Positions 8,689 through 16,722 of a stretch of 61,934 bases of DNA are shown here, piece by piece. A program made the position numbers and the translations under genes. The stretch is from positions 1-61,934 of the forward strand of contig NZ_VKGK01000033.1 of NCBI RefSeq assembly GCF_007197645.1. Direction: 5' to 3'. The notes under the pieces were generated by a model. That model was not told the origin of the DNA. It made no database searches and saw only the letters and a list, made by a program, of their open reading frames with translations. This DNA comes from Shewanella hanedai (GTDB lineage: Bacteria > Pseudomonadota > Gammaproteobacteria > Enterobacterales > Shewanellaceae). The first letter of the stretch is position 1; each line of letters begins with the position of its first letter.

Positions 8689-9492
8689 ATGTATCCAATG
8701 CAAACTATTGCTGTGCGCGCTGCCCGCGCTGCCGGCCAAACGATTATACGTGCCTTTGCTGAACTCGACAAAGTCGAAGTAACAGCGAAAGGCATTAATG
8801 ACTACGTAACTAACGTAGACAAAGAGGCTGAGTCAGCCATTATTTATCAGATCCGTAAATCTTACCCTGATCACACCATCGTTGGTGAAGAAGGTGGTGA
8901 GAACAAAGGCTCAAACAAAGATTACGTTTGGATTATTGACCCTCTGGATGGCACTAACAACTTTGTTAGAGGCATTCCTCACTTTGCCGTTTCTATCGCG
9001 CTGCAATACAAGGGCAAAACCGAAGTCGCAGTTGTTTACGACCCTATCCGTGATGAACTATTTTCAGCTCTTCGTGGTAAAGGCGCCAAGTACAACGATT
9101 TCCGTATGCGCGTTTCTAAACGTGGTGAGCTTAACGAAACCATTATCGCAACAGGCTTTCCTTTCAAGGCAAAGCAACACACTGAAACTTACATGAAGAT
9201 TTTCGGTGAATTATTCACACAATGTGCTGATCTACGTCGTGCTGGTTCTGCAGCTCTTGACCTAGCCTATGTTGCTGCTGGCCGTGTTGACGGTTTCTTT
9301 GAAATTGGTCTTAAGCCTTGGGATATCGCTGCGGGCGACCTTTTGGTACGTGAAGCTGGCGGTACCGTTACTGACTTCACCGGTAACCATGAATACATGA
9401 CCTCTGGTAACATCATTGCAGGTGCACCTAAAGTGACGTCAGCAATTGTAAAAACAGCTCGTCCATTGTTGAGTGAAGCGCTTAAGCGTTAA
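8689..9492 (+). CDS. suhB: Inositol-1-monophosphatase SuhB
   Basis: SuhB is a Mg-dependent inositol monophosphatase. In E. coli it also joins the Nus antitermination complex on rRNA operons. Metal-binding motifs are visible: VGEEGGEN, the DPLDGTNNF signature, and WDIAAGDLLVREAGG near the C-terminus. I place the start at the ATG at 8689 (MYPMQTIAVRAARAAG, 267 residues, the same N-terminus as E. coli SuhB), preceded by AGGGG. An upstream in-frame ATG overlaps the -10 hexamer. A terminator follows. Confidence 0.96.
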   Translation: MYPMQTIAVRAARAAGQTIIRAFAELDKVEVTAKGINDYVTNVDKEAESAIIYQIRKSYPDHTIVGEEGGENKGSNKDYVWIIDPLDGTNNFVRGIPHFAVSIALQYKGKTEVAVVYDPIRDELFSALRGKGAKYNDFRMRVSKRGELNETIIATGFPFKAKQHTETYMKIFGELFTQCADLRRAGSAALDLAYVAAGRVDGFFEIGLKPWDIAAGDLLVREAGGTVTDFTGNHEYMTSGNIIAGAPKVTSAIVKTARPLLSEALKR

Positions 9493-9527
9493 TTTGCAAT
9501 AAAACAGATGTAAATAGTGTCATAGAG

Positions 9528-9551
9528 GCCATCCTTAGGGGTGGCTTTTTT
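9528..9551 (+). terminator. Terminator of suhB
   Basis: A GCCATCC/GGGTGGC stem with a TTAG loop is followed by TTTTTT, 35 nt after the suhB stop codon. It is a clear intrinsic terminator. Confidence 0.9.
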
Positions 9552-9701
9552 GTACCTTAAATCCGGCTTGAAAAATTATCTAACCCTATGCTAGGGGCTG
9601 TTCAGGTCAGGGATTAGTATTAATGTGAAAAAGGTCACAGAGATAACCCGACATCGATTGTGGATCTTGCTACCATTGAAAAAAATTATTCAGAGGCTCC
9701 C

Positions 9702-10100
9702 ATGAGATCCGTATACAAGCAATATAGTTCAAAAAGCTTGAAAGCCGTTGAGCATTTCGTGTTGTTGATTATCGCGTTAGCTACCATTGTTGCTATCGGA
9801 CAAGAAGTATTTCATATCTTCGAAGTCGGCAGCGTGGCACTTGCCGATCTTCTCCTGCTTTTTATCTACCTAGAAGTATTGGCCATGGTCGCCAACTATA
9901 TCGAGTCAGGAAAGCTACCTGTTCGTATGCCCCTGTATATCGCTATCGTTGCACTTGCTCGTTATCTTATTCTCGACATGAAAGGAATGAGTGACTGGCG
10001 AATCATTGCCATCGCCGTAGCAACCTTAATACTCGCATCGACCGTGATCATCATTCGATGGGGCCAGTTAAAATTGCCCTACCCCAAAATCGAAGATTAA
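9702..10100 (+). CDS. PsiE-like small inner-membrane protein
   Basis: A 132-residue protein with four predicted membrane segments (roughly residues 18-38, 48-68, 78-98, 102-123). It has the PsiE-family pattern LIIALATIVAIGQEVFHI, YLEVLAMVANYIESGKLPVRMPLYIAIVALAR and LILDMK. E. coli PsiE is a phosphate-starvation-induced membrane protein of unknown function. I prefer the ATG at 9702 because AGAGG lies 6 nt upstream; a GTG at 9660 would add 14 residues but has no ribosome binding site. It is transcribed alone, with terminators on both sides. The family call is by motif only, and no Pho box was identified. Confidence 0.75.
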   Translation: MRSVYKQYSSKSLKAVEHFVLLIIALATIVAIGQEVFHIFEVGSVALADLLLLFIYLEVLAMVANYIESGKLPVRMPLYIAIVALARYLILDMKGMSDWRIIAIAVATLILASTVIIIRWGQLKLPYPKIED

Positions 10101-10121
10101 TCGCAGTACGTCATCAAAAAA

Positions 10122-10150
10122 GAAACTCAGCCTCTTTCTGGCTGGGTTTC
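10122..10150 (+). terminator. Terminator of the PsiE-like gene
   Basis: A long stem GAAACTCAGCC/GGCTGGGTTTC with a TCTTTCT loop lies about 20 nt after the stop codon. The T-run after the stem is weak; an A-run precedes it. Confidence 0.7.
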
Positions 10151-10249
10151 CCTCCATAAGCCCTCACCTATTGTACTATTTTTTGTTTTTAGCTTGAGAA
10201 GCATGCTACTTTTAAAGAGTATAAATTATGCTCTATCAAGGATGTGCTA

Positions 10250-10543
10250 ATGGAAGATATTGAAGAGAAACGTCAATCTTTAAGAATTGATATGGAGTCC
10301 GATAAGATTGTGATCGACTGGCTTGATGATCAACATGAAAAAGTCGCTGAAGCGACCTGTGTCGATCTTTCTCGTCGTGGCGTGCTCTTTGTATACAGCG
10401 AACACTTTGCGCTAGGTTCATTACTTCATATTACATTTAACCCCCACAACGACAGTAGATATACTGTTAAGGGGCAAGTCTGTCGCAGCACAAATATCGG
10501 TCATATTTATCAAATTGCCGTCCAGCTAATTGATCTAAATTAA
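10250..10543 (+). CDS. Stand-alone PilZ domain protein
   Basis: A 97-residue protein that is essentially one PilZ domain, the beta-barrel that binds cyclic di-GMP. Both ligand motifs are present: RxxxR as RQSLR near residue 8, and D/NxSxxG as DLSRRG near residue 42. It should therefore bind the second messenger and pass the signal to an unknown partner. The ATG at 10250 has AAGGAT upstream and a TATAAAT-like -10 before that; a GTG two codons earlier is possible. It is followed 112 bp later by the parA-like gene on the same strand, which may be a functional neighbour but is not clearly in one operon. Confidence 0.8.
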   Translation: MEDIEEKRQSLRIDMESDKIVIDWLDDQHEKVAEATCVDLSRRGVLFVYSEHFALGSLLHITFNPHNDSRYTVKGQVCRSTNIGHIYQIAVQLIDLN

Positions 10544-10655
10544 CGCTTCTAATTCATTTACCTACTCCTATTCAGCAGCATCAAAGAGTCTGTTCTATAC
10601 TTGTTCTACTTAATAATCCTCGGATGATTAGAAGAAGGAACGTGGAGATGCGTAT

Positions 10656-11324
10656 ATGATAATGCTCGTGGGTGGGGAAAAAGGGGGAGCAGGGAAAAGC
10701 TGTTTAGCCCAAAATCTGGCCGTTCATATTACCCAGAAATATCAAGCTAATGTTCTAATCGTCGATTGTGATCCCCAGCGAACAACCTCTGATTGGATCC
10801 AAGCCCGTAATGAAGACCCTACACTCCCTACCATCAACTGTATTCAACTCTATGGAAAAATCCGTAACGACCTTCTCAGCCAAGATCAAAGGTTTGATTA
10901 CGTCATTGTTGATTGTGGTGGCCAAGACAACCTTGCCATGCGAGCAGCGATGTCAGTAGCCACTTATGTTTTGCTTCCTTTGCGACCCAAACGCCGTGAT
11001 CTCAAAACACTTCCCCACATGGAAGATATGCTCAGTACATGTAAAATGGTTAATCCTAAGATGATATCTTGTATCGTCATGACCCAATGCCCTTCACTTC
11101 CGAGCCAATTTAAGCGAATTATTGAAGCAAAAGAGGTCGTACAATCCTTTGGACTTAGGGTCTTAAACTCTGTGACTTTCAACAGGAACATCTATGACGA
11201 CAGCGAAGAGCAAGGTGCGTCAGTCATGGAGATTGAACCAGAAGGTAAAGCGGCGATAGAGATCATTGCCATTGCCGATGAAATTTTCGCAATAGAGCCA
11301 GAAAACAGCTATGAGCTTAACTGA
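10656..11324 (+). CDS. Orphan ParA/MinD-family ATPase
   Basis: A 222-residue ParA-type ATPase with the deviant Walker A motif KGGAGKS near residue 9, the switch I region DCDPQRTTSDW and a Walker B strand YVIVDCGG. It lacks the N-terminal DNA-binding domain of large plasmid ParAs, so it is of the short (type Ib-like) class that positions cargo over the nucleoid or at the pole. The next gene overlaps it by 14 bp and encodes a basic protein with a ribbon-helix-helix-like C-terminus, the expected partner. It lies far from any recognisable parS, dnaA or gidAB context, so it is not the main chromosomal Soj. The cargo is unknown. Confidence 0.82.
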   Translation: MIMLVGGEKGGAGKSCLAQNLAVHITQKYQANVLIVDCDPQRTTSDWIQARNEDPTLPTINCIQLYGKIRNDLLSQDQRFDYVIVDCGGQDNLAMRAAMSVATYVLLPLRPKRRDLKTLPHMEDMLSTCKMVNPKMISCIVMTQCPSLPSQFKRIIEAKEVVQSFGLRVLNSVTFNRNIYDDSEEQGASVMEIEPEGKAAIEIIAIADEIFAIEPENSYELN

Positions 11325-11658
11325 TCTCAAACGGAGAAAGAAAAAGTCACCACGGGACTCTATCTCTGTCGATGACTTTATCGAAGATGCCAACAACTAC
11401 GCTTTTGGCCAGCAAAGTGCCGTCAGTCGTAACAAAAAAAAGCTTAAACAAGCGCAATTAAATGGCTTAGATAAACATTCGACAAAAATATTCAAACATG
11501 CGACATTTTCGCTGACTGAAGATGCCATTATTGTTTTAGATGATTTAGCGACACAATCAAAAATCGCAAAATCTCGGTTACTGCGAATTCTAATTCACGA
11601 TTTTTTTGATAAATGTGACACCGAAAAACGCCAAATAATCAGTAATAGCGAGGATTAA
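11311..11658 (+). CDS. Basic RHH-like partner of the ParA ATPase
   Basis: A 115-residue protein translated from an ATG inside the end of the parA-like gene (14-bp overlap), so expression is probably coupled. The N-terminus is basic (LKRRKKKSPRD) and disordered in appearance. The C-terminal 45 residues (FKHATFSLTEDAIIVLDDLATQSKIAKSRL...) look like a ribbon-helix-helix fold: a beta strand, then two helices. That layout fits ParG-like partners, where a basic N-terminal tail stimulates the ATPase and the RHH dimer binds DNA or an adaptor. No known family name was recognised, and the function is inferred from context. Confidence 0.7.
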   Translation: MSLTDLKRRKKKSPRDSISVDDFIEDANNYAFGQQSAVSRNKKKLKQAQLNGLDKHSTKIFKHATFSLTEDAIIVLDDLATQSKIAKSRLLRILIHDFFDKCDTEKRQIISNSED

Positions 11659-11927
11659 CTGACAAGAGTCATCGAAAATACCTTTTTCTTTCCAACAGCT
11701 TTTATTTGAAAAAATCTGTTGCTTCAGCCTCCCTTTTAACGTCATCATCTTATGACAATGAAGTCTCGAGTCATTAGGTTTAATGCTTAATAATCAGCCT
11801 CTCGCCACTTTAGCTTACCAGAGACTATGATCAACACCTCACTGCAGAGCAAAATCATTAATACTCTATTTTGTAATTATCCAATGCTCTGGCAAAATAA
11901 CCCCATTGTATTTTAGGATAGATACCG

Positions 11928-13604
11928 ATGTCATTAATCTTGCTTTTAACACAACAGATGAGCCTTTATCTGGTGATAGTGTACCTTGTCAGCAAGACGC
12001 CTCTGTTTAAGTTTTTTTCAGAAGCAGCCACTCGACTTCCCCATAAAATATTTATCTACCTAACTTTTTCAAGCTTTTGTGTTATGGCCACCTACTTTGG
12101 TGAGCACACAAATGATGCCTTAGCGAATACTCGTGCAATGGGCGCTGTGCTCGGTGGTTTACTCGGCGGCCCAGTGACAGGTTTTTTAGTCGGGCTCACT
12201 GGTGGATTACATCGATATAGCATGGGCGGCTTTACCGATCTAGCCTGCGCAATTTCTACAACTCTTGAGGGATTATCAGCGGGAATCGTTAGTCTCTATC
12301 TTAGAAAACTGGGGAAAAGTGAACTCATCTACTCTCCACTTGTAGTTTGCTTAGTCACTTTTGCCGCCGAAATGCTGCAAATGGGCGTGATATTACTCGT
12401 TGCCCAGCCTTTTACAGATGCCTGGTCCTTAGTGAAACAGATCATCATACCCATGTTGCTCGTCAACTCGATCGGCGCAGCCCTCTTTATGAGCATGGTA
12501 CGAGATCAAAAGGCCATGTTTGATAAGATGTCATCGGTATTTTCAACCAAAGCGCTCAAAATTGCTGAGCGTAGCGTCGGTATATTATCCAAAGGCTTCA
12601 ATCAAAAAAGCAGCTCTGAGATAGCTAAAATCATCTTAGAGGAAACAAATGTCGGCGCAGTTGCCATCACAGATACCGAAAAATTATTGGCCTTTATTGG
12701 TGCAGGGGCTGATCACCATATTCCCGGTACGCCGATATCATCCAAAATTACCCAAGATGCCATCAACAATAATTGTGTCATGTTCGCAGATGGAGTTGAT
12801 GTCGCCTATGCCTGCTCCATCTCGCCTCAGTGTAAATTAGGCTCAAGCTTAGTCATCCCACTTCGCAGTGAAACGGAGGTGATTGGCACCATTAAGCTTT
12901 ATGAGCCAAAAAACAAACTATTCCTCAATATTAATCGCACACTAGGCGAAGGAATAGGCCGATTGCTGTCTAATCAAATTCTATTTGGTCGATTTGAGCA
13001 ACAACAAAACCTGCTGACTCAATCCGAGTTAAAGTTACTGCAAGCTCAAGTCAACCCTCACTTTTTGTTTAATGCGCTCAATACCATCGCGGCAATTATA
13101 AAAAGAGACCCGCTAAAAGCACGACAACTCATCCAGCAGTTAGCTCAGTTTCTGAGGATCAATTTAAAACGCACAACAGGATTGGTGACACTCGATGATG
13201 AGCTGGAACACATAGAATCTTATTTAACCATAGAAAAAGCGCGATTTATTGACAGATTAACAGTCACCATTGATATTCCCCTGGAGCTTCATCACTACCG
13301 TCTTCCTGCATTTACATTACAACCCATCATTGAAAATGCGGTCAAACATGGCACAGCTCACATGCTCGACAAAGGCATTATCGAGGTCACCGCAGTGATC
13401 ATTGAGGAGCAATTATGCTTAGAGGTGACCGATAATGCAGGTCTTTATCAAGTTAAAGAAAACTCTGAAGGACTGGGGATGAATCTCGTTCATAAACGAA
13501 TACAAAATCAATTTGGCTCAGAATATGGTCTTAAAGTTGACTGTGAAAAAGAGGTTTACACTAAAGTGAGTATCCAATTACCTTTCACTGGAGCAGAAAA
13601 ATGA
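11928..13604 (+). CDS. btsS: LytS/BtsS-family sensor histidine kinase
   Basis: A 558-residue membrane sensor. Residues about 1-200 form a 5TMR-LYT-type multi-helix membrane domain (NTRAMGAVLGGLLGGPVTGFLVG). A GAF-like domain spans about 215-345. The His_kinase domain follows, with the phosphoacceptor His378 in QAQVNPHFLFNALNTI and an ATPase domain (PIIENAVKHG, GLGMNLV). Its stop codon overlaps the start of the response regulator gene by 4 bp. In E. coli BtsS senses external pyruvate and BtsR activates the transporter gene btsT; here the same three functions are adjacent. The pyruvate ligand is inferred. AGGATAG lies upstream of the ATG. Confidence 0.88.
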   Translation: MSLILLLTQQMSLYLVIVYLVSKTPLFKFFSEAATRLPHKIFIYLTFSSFCVMATYFGEHTNDALANTRAMGAVLGGLLGGPVTGFLVGLTGGLHRYSMGGFTDLACAISTTLEGLSAGIVSLYLRKLGKSELIYSPLVVCLVTFAAEMLQMGVILLVAQPFTDAWSLVKQIIIPMLLVNSIGAALFMSMVRDQKAMFDKMSSVFSTKALKIAERSVGILSKGFNQKSSSEIAKIILEETNVGAVAITDTEKLLAFIGAGADHHIPGTPISSKITQDAINNNCVMFADGVDVAYACSISPQCKLGSSLVIPLRSETEVIGTIKLYEPKNKLFLNINRTLGEGIGRLLSNQILFGRFEQQQNLLTQSELKLLQAQVNPHFLFNALNTIAAIIKRDPLKARQLIQQLAQFLRINLKRTTGLVTLDDELEHIESYLTIEKARFIDRLTVTIDIPLELHHYRLPAFTLQPIIENAVKHGTAHMLDKGIIEVTAVIIEEQLCLEVTDNAGLYQVKENSEGLGMNLVHKRIQNQFGSEYGLKVDCEKEVYTKVSIQLPFTGAEK

Positions 13605-14311
13605 TCACCGCCATCATCGTTGACGATGAACTCTTTGCACGTGAAGAACTTGCAGACTTGCTGAGTGAACACCAAGATATCGAGGTCATTGGCCAATGCA
13701 GTAATGCCATCGAAGCACTGCAAGTCATCACTAAACTCAAACCTCAACTGGTTTTCTTAGACATACAAATGCCAAAAATAACAGGCATGGAGCTGGTCGG
13801 CATGCTCGATCCCGATACCATGCCCTACGTGGTATTTGTCACTGCATTTGATGAATTTGCTGTTAAAGCTTTCGATAACCATGCCTTTGATTACTTGCTA
13901 AAACCTATCGATGAGATGCGACTCACACAAACATTAAACAGGATAAGAAAAGATATTAGCCCTAAGCCTGTTAACATACTTGCCCCAAAAGAGCTTACTC
14001 ACCTCCCCTGCTACTCAGGTACAAAACTGAAAGTACTAGCCTTAAGTGAGGTTGAATATATTTTCAGCGATTTAAGTGGCATCCATGTCGCGACCAGTAA
14101 GGGGCTGGTACACACCCACTTAACCCTTAAAGTGCTTGAAGAGAAAACCACACTCGTAAGATGCCACAGACAATATCTGATCAAACCCGATGCCGTATCT
14201 GAAATTGAAGCACTGGAGACTGGCGCCGAAGTGACCACCCTATCTGGTGCTAAAGTGCCTGTATCGAGACGCTACCTTAAACCATTAAAACAGCTATTTG
14301 GATTTCAATAA
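13601..14311 (+). CDS. btsR: LytTR response regulator, BtsR-like
   Basis: A 236-residue regulator with an N-terminal receiver domain (VDDELFAREEL, phosphoacceptor Asp54 in LVFLDIQMPK, conserved Lys in DYLLKPID) and a C-terminal LytTR DNA-binding domain (residues about 135-236, VRCHRQYLIKPDAVSEIE). It is translationally coupled to the sensor kinase gene (ATGA overlap). The intergenic region just downstream holds three phased repeats matching the E. coli BtsR operator motif, ahead of the CstA-family transporter gene, so that gene is the likely target. Confidence 0.92.
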   Translation: MITAIIVDDELFAREELADLLSEHQDIEVIGQCSNAIEALQVITKLKPQLVFLDIQMPKITGMELVGMLDPDTMPYVVFVTAFDEFAVKAFDNHAFDYLLKPIDEMRLTQTLNRIRKDISPKPVNILAPKELTHLPCYSGTKLKVLALSEVEYIFSDLSGIHVATSKGLVHTHLTLKVLEEKTTLVRCHRQYLIKPDAVSEIEALETGAEVTTLSGAKVPVSRRYLKPLKQLFGFQ

Positions 14312-14354
14312 GAAAAGCCTGAATAACTTAAGCCCCAAATAGCCAAAACTGGAT

Positions 14355-14404
14355 ACCACTCAACTGAGCTTTGACACCGCTTAGTCGCCAAAATCGACCA
14401 CTCA
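14355..14404 (+). promoter_or_regulatory. Three phased BtsR-type operators
   Basis: ACCACTCA (14355-14362), ACCGCTTA (14376-14383) and ACCACTCA (14397-14404) each match the motif ACC(G/A)CT(C/T)A reported for E. coli BtsR (YehT). They are spaced exactly 21 bp start to start (13-bp spacers), two turns of the helix. E. coli sites are pairs, so the third copy is an addition. They lie about 70-120 bp upstream of the transporter ATG, between the regulator and transporter genes. Confidence 0.85.
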
Positions 14405-14474
14405 CTACTTTTACACTTATCTATTTTGAGTAAATCTTTACAATCTCTTCAACTGAAAATGAGAGATTGTAATT

Positions 14475-15911
14475 ATGACGTGGTTTTTAATGTGTGTTGG
14501 CCTACTTATTGGCGGATACTTCATCTACGGTAAATTTGTTGAAAAAGTATTTGGCATCAATTCTCAACGCCAAACTCCAGCATTTGAAAAAACCGATGGT
14601 GTCGATTTCGTGCCAATGTCTAAAGGTAAAGTTTACCTTATTCAACTATTGAACATCGCTGGTGTTGGCCCAATATTCGGACCCATCTTGGGTGCTCTGT
14701 ACGGCCCTGCTGCCATGTTATGGATTGTATTCGGCTGTATCTTTGCCGGCGCAACACATGATTACTTCTCCGGTATGCTATCGGTTCGTAACGGTGGTAA
14801 ATCTGTTCCTCATCTAGCGGGGAAATATTTAGGTAAAGGTGCTAAGCACTTTATGAATATTTTCGCTATCATTCTGTTACTGCTTGTTGGCGTAGTCTTT
14901 ATCTCTGCTCCAGCGGGGTTATTAGGTAAACTAACAGGATGGGATGTATCCATTTTCGTTGGTATTATTTTCGTTTACTATCTTATTGCCACCGTTGTCC
15001 CGGTCGATAAGATCATTGGCAGACTGTACCCATTCTTCGGTGCTTTACTCTTCTTTATGTCAATCGGACTGACGCTTGCTATCGTCGTATCAAGCGAGCA
15101 CACCTTGCTTCCAGGTTTTGAAGCTAAAGATTTCCTAACCAACCTAAACCCGAATGATATGCCACTGTGGCCAGCACTGTTTATCACCATTGCTTGTGGT
15201 GCTGTATCAGGTTTCCACGCAACTCAATCCCCATTAATGGCTCGTTGTGTTGAAAATGAATCAAACGGTCGCTTTGTTTTCTTTGGCGCCATGATTGGTG
15301 AAGGCGTCATCGCCCTTATCTGGTGCGCTATCGCACTCTCTTTCTTCGGCGGCGTACAAGGATTGAATGAAGGTATGGCTGGCAATCCAGCAAACGTAGT
15401 GTATGAAGCATCTACTGGACTGCTTGGTGCTGTCGGCGGCTTTATGGCTATTTTAGGTGTGATTGTTCTCCCTATTACCTCTGGTGATACCGCTTTCCGC
15501 TCAGCTCGTCTTATATTAGCTGAATTCTTTAAGATGCCACAAACTGAGCTACCAAAGCGTTTGTTACTTGCTATTCCACTGTTCATTATGGGTGCCATTT
15601 TAACCCAAGTAGATTTTGGTGTTATCTGGCGCTACTTTGGTGTTGCCAACCAAGCAACAGCAGTGATGATGTTATGGACAGCTTCTGCTTATCTACTACG
15701 TCACAACAAGCTACATTGGATCTGTACGATTCCAGCAATGTTTATGACAACGGTCGTGATTAGCTTCCTACTCAGTTCACAAACGCTCGGTGCTGGCTTA
15801 CCCATGACGCTATCAACAATTGCAGGCTTAGTGTCAACTGCAATCATTACCGCCTTAGTTATTCTGAAAACCAAAGGCAAAGGTGATGAAGGGGTAATCG
15901 AAGAGGCATAA
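14475..15911 (+). CDS. cstA: CstA-family (BtsT-like) transporter, short form
   Basis: A 478-residue inner-membrane transporter of the CstA family (peptide/pyruvate uptake; E. coli BtsT takes up pyruvate with protons). Family signatures are LIQLLNIAGVGPIFGPILGALYGP, GATHDYFSGMLSVRNGGKS and SGDTAFRSARLI. The length is about two thirds of E. coli CstA or BtsT (about 700 residues), a short form known in vibrios and relatives, so this is not a truncation. Regulation by the adjacent LytS/LytR-type pair is strongly suggested by three operators in front of the gene. Substrate specificity is inferred. A terminator follows. Confidence 0.9.
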   Translation: MTWFLMCVGLLIGGYFIYGKFVEKVFGINSQRQTPAFEKTDGVDFVPMSKGKVYLIQLLNIAGVGPIFGPILGALYGPAAMLWIVFGCIFAGATHDYFSGMLSVRNGGKSVPHLAGKYLGKGAKHFMNIFAIILLLLVGVVFISAPAGLLGKLTGWDVSIFVGIIFVYYLIATVVPVDKIIGRLYPFFGALLFFMSIGLTLAIVVSSEHTLLPGFEAKDFLTNLNPNDMPLWPALFITIACGAVSGFHATQSPLMARCVENESNGRFVFFGAMIGEGVIALIWCAIALSFFGGVQGLNEGMAGNPANVVYEASTGLLGAVGGFMAILGVIVLPITSGDTAFRSARLILAEFFKMPQTELPKRLLLAIPLFIMGAILTQVDFGVIWRYFGVANQATAVMMLWTASAYLLRHNKLHWICTIPAMFMTTVVISFLLSSQTLGAGLPMTLSTIAGLVSTAIITALVILKTKGKGDEGVIEEA

Positions 15912-15935
15912 GCCTATCCGATATCTTCGCCCACT

Positions 15936-15966
15936 AAAAAGCCAGTCTTAATGACTGGCTTTTTTA
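15936..15966 (+). terminator. Terminator of the CstA-family gene
   Basis: AAAAAGCCAGTC/GACTGGCTTTTTT: a perfect 7-bp GC-rich core stem with an A-run and T-run on the two sides, 25 nt after the stop codon. It may also terminate the convergent yaeQ transcript. Confidence 0.92.
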
Positions 15967-16019
15967 TTGACTCTTTTCTGTATGCAATTGGTGCAATACC
16001 AATCAGTACAAGAGACGCG

Positions 16020-16559
16020 TTACTCTTTTAGTACTTCAGGCTCTACCAACACGCTCGCTTCATCTGTGGACACCCACACCTGACCTTCGCTAATGTTGTA
16101 TTGTATTTTCATACTCCTGCTAACAAGCTCGCCCATCTCTTTAACGGCTTCTTCGGGAATATTCCAAACTTTAAGATTTTGATAACGAGAGAAATTTTGC
16201 TCATTCTGTTGCCACCAGATTGGCACACTGCGCCCGCCATAGGCAAATAGCTGTACCTGTTTTGAGCGACCACAGGCTTTTCGAATCCACTTTTCATCAC
16301 TTTGACCAAACTCAATCCAGAGTTCGATGTCGCCAATTAACGACTTTTCCCATAATTCAGGCTCATCTTCAACACAGAGGCCTTTACTGAACTCTAAGGT
16401 GTCACTGGCATTCATTGCAAATGCCAGTAAACGCAACATCATTCTTGAATCAGTTTCTGAAGGATGTTGAGCCAGAGTAAACTGGTGATCTTGATAGTAG
16501 CCACGATCAATATCGGCTATCTGCAAATTTACTTTATAAACCGTTGCTTTAGGTGACAT
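16020..16559 (-). CDS. yaeQ: YaeQ family protein
   Basis: YaeQ proteins are small proteins with a fold related to PD-(D/E)XK nucleases. The biochemical role is unsettled, though the E. coli protein was linked to RfaH-suppression in old genetics. The sequence follows E. coli YaeQ closely: ATVYKVNLQIADIDRGYY, TLAQHPSETDSRMMLRLLAFA, GLCVEDEPELWEKS, ELWIEFGQSDEKWIRKACGR and WWQQNE. I choose the ATG at 16559 (MSPKATVYKV, 179 residues) by homology. A TTG 75 bp upstream would extend the frame but lacks a binding site and family similarity. Confidence 0.92.
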   Translation of the reverse strand: MSPKATVYKVNLQIADIDRGYYQDHQFTLAQHPSETDSRMMLRLLAFAMNASDTLEFSKGLCVEDEPELWEKSLIGDIELWIEFGQSDEKWIRKACGRSKQVQLFAYGGRSVPIWWQQNEQNFSRYQNLKVWNIPEEAVKEMGELVSRSMKIQYNISEGQVWVSTDEASVLVEPEVLKE

Positions 16560-16682
16560 AACTGCTTTTATCTTTAGATTATTGGCGTTAGTGTACCCTA
16601 AAACTTCATCAAGTATAGGATTGAGAAGTTCCAAAGAGCATAACTAAAGGTAATGATATAAATATTATAGACTTAAAATAAT

Positions 16683-16707
16683 TTATGCTTCCGATATGGA
16701 AGCATAA
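16683..16707. terminator. Hairpin downstream of the siroheme gene
   Basis: A perfect 10-bp inverted repeat, TTATGCTTCC/GGAAGCATAA with loop GATAT, lies 16 nt beyond the stop codon of the leftward siroheme gene. It is followed on that strand by an AT-rich tract (AAATTATTTT), consistent with an intrinsic terminator. Confidence 0.75.
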
Positions 16708-16722
16708 ACTTCGTAAGGCTGT

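Noticed and set aside
14475..15911. CstA-family gene as a truncated version of a 700-residue transporter
   Set aside because: The frame has a normal start and stop, a terminator and complete family motifs; a short form of about 480 residues is a known variant.
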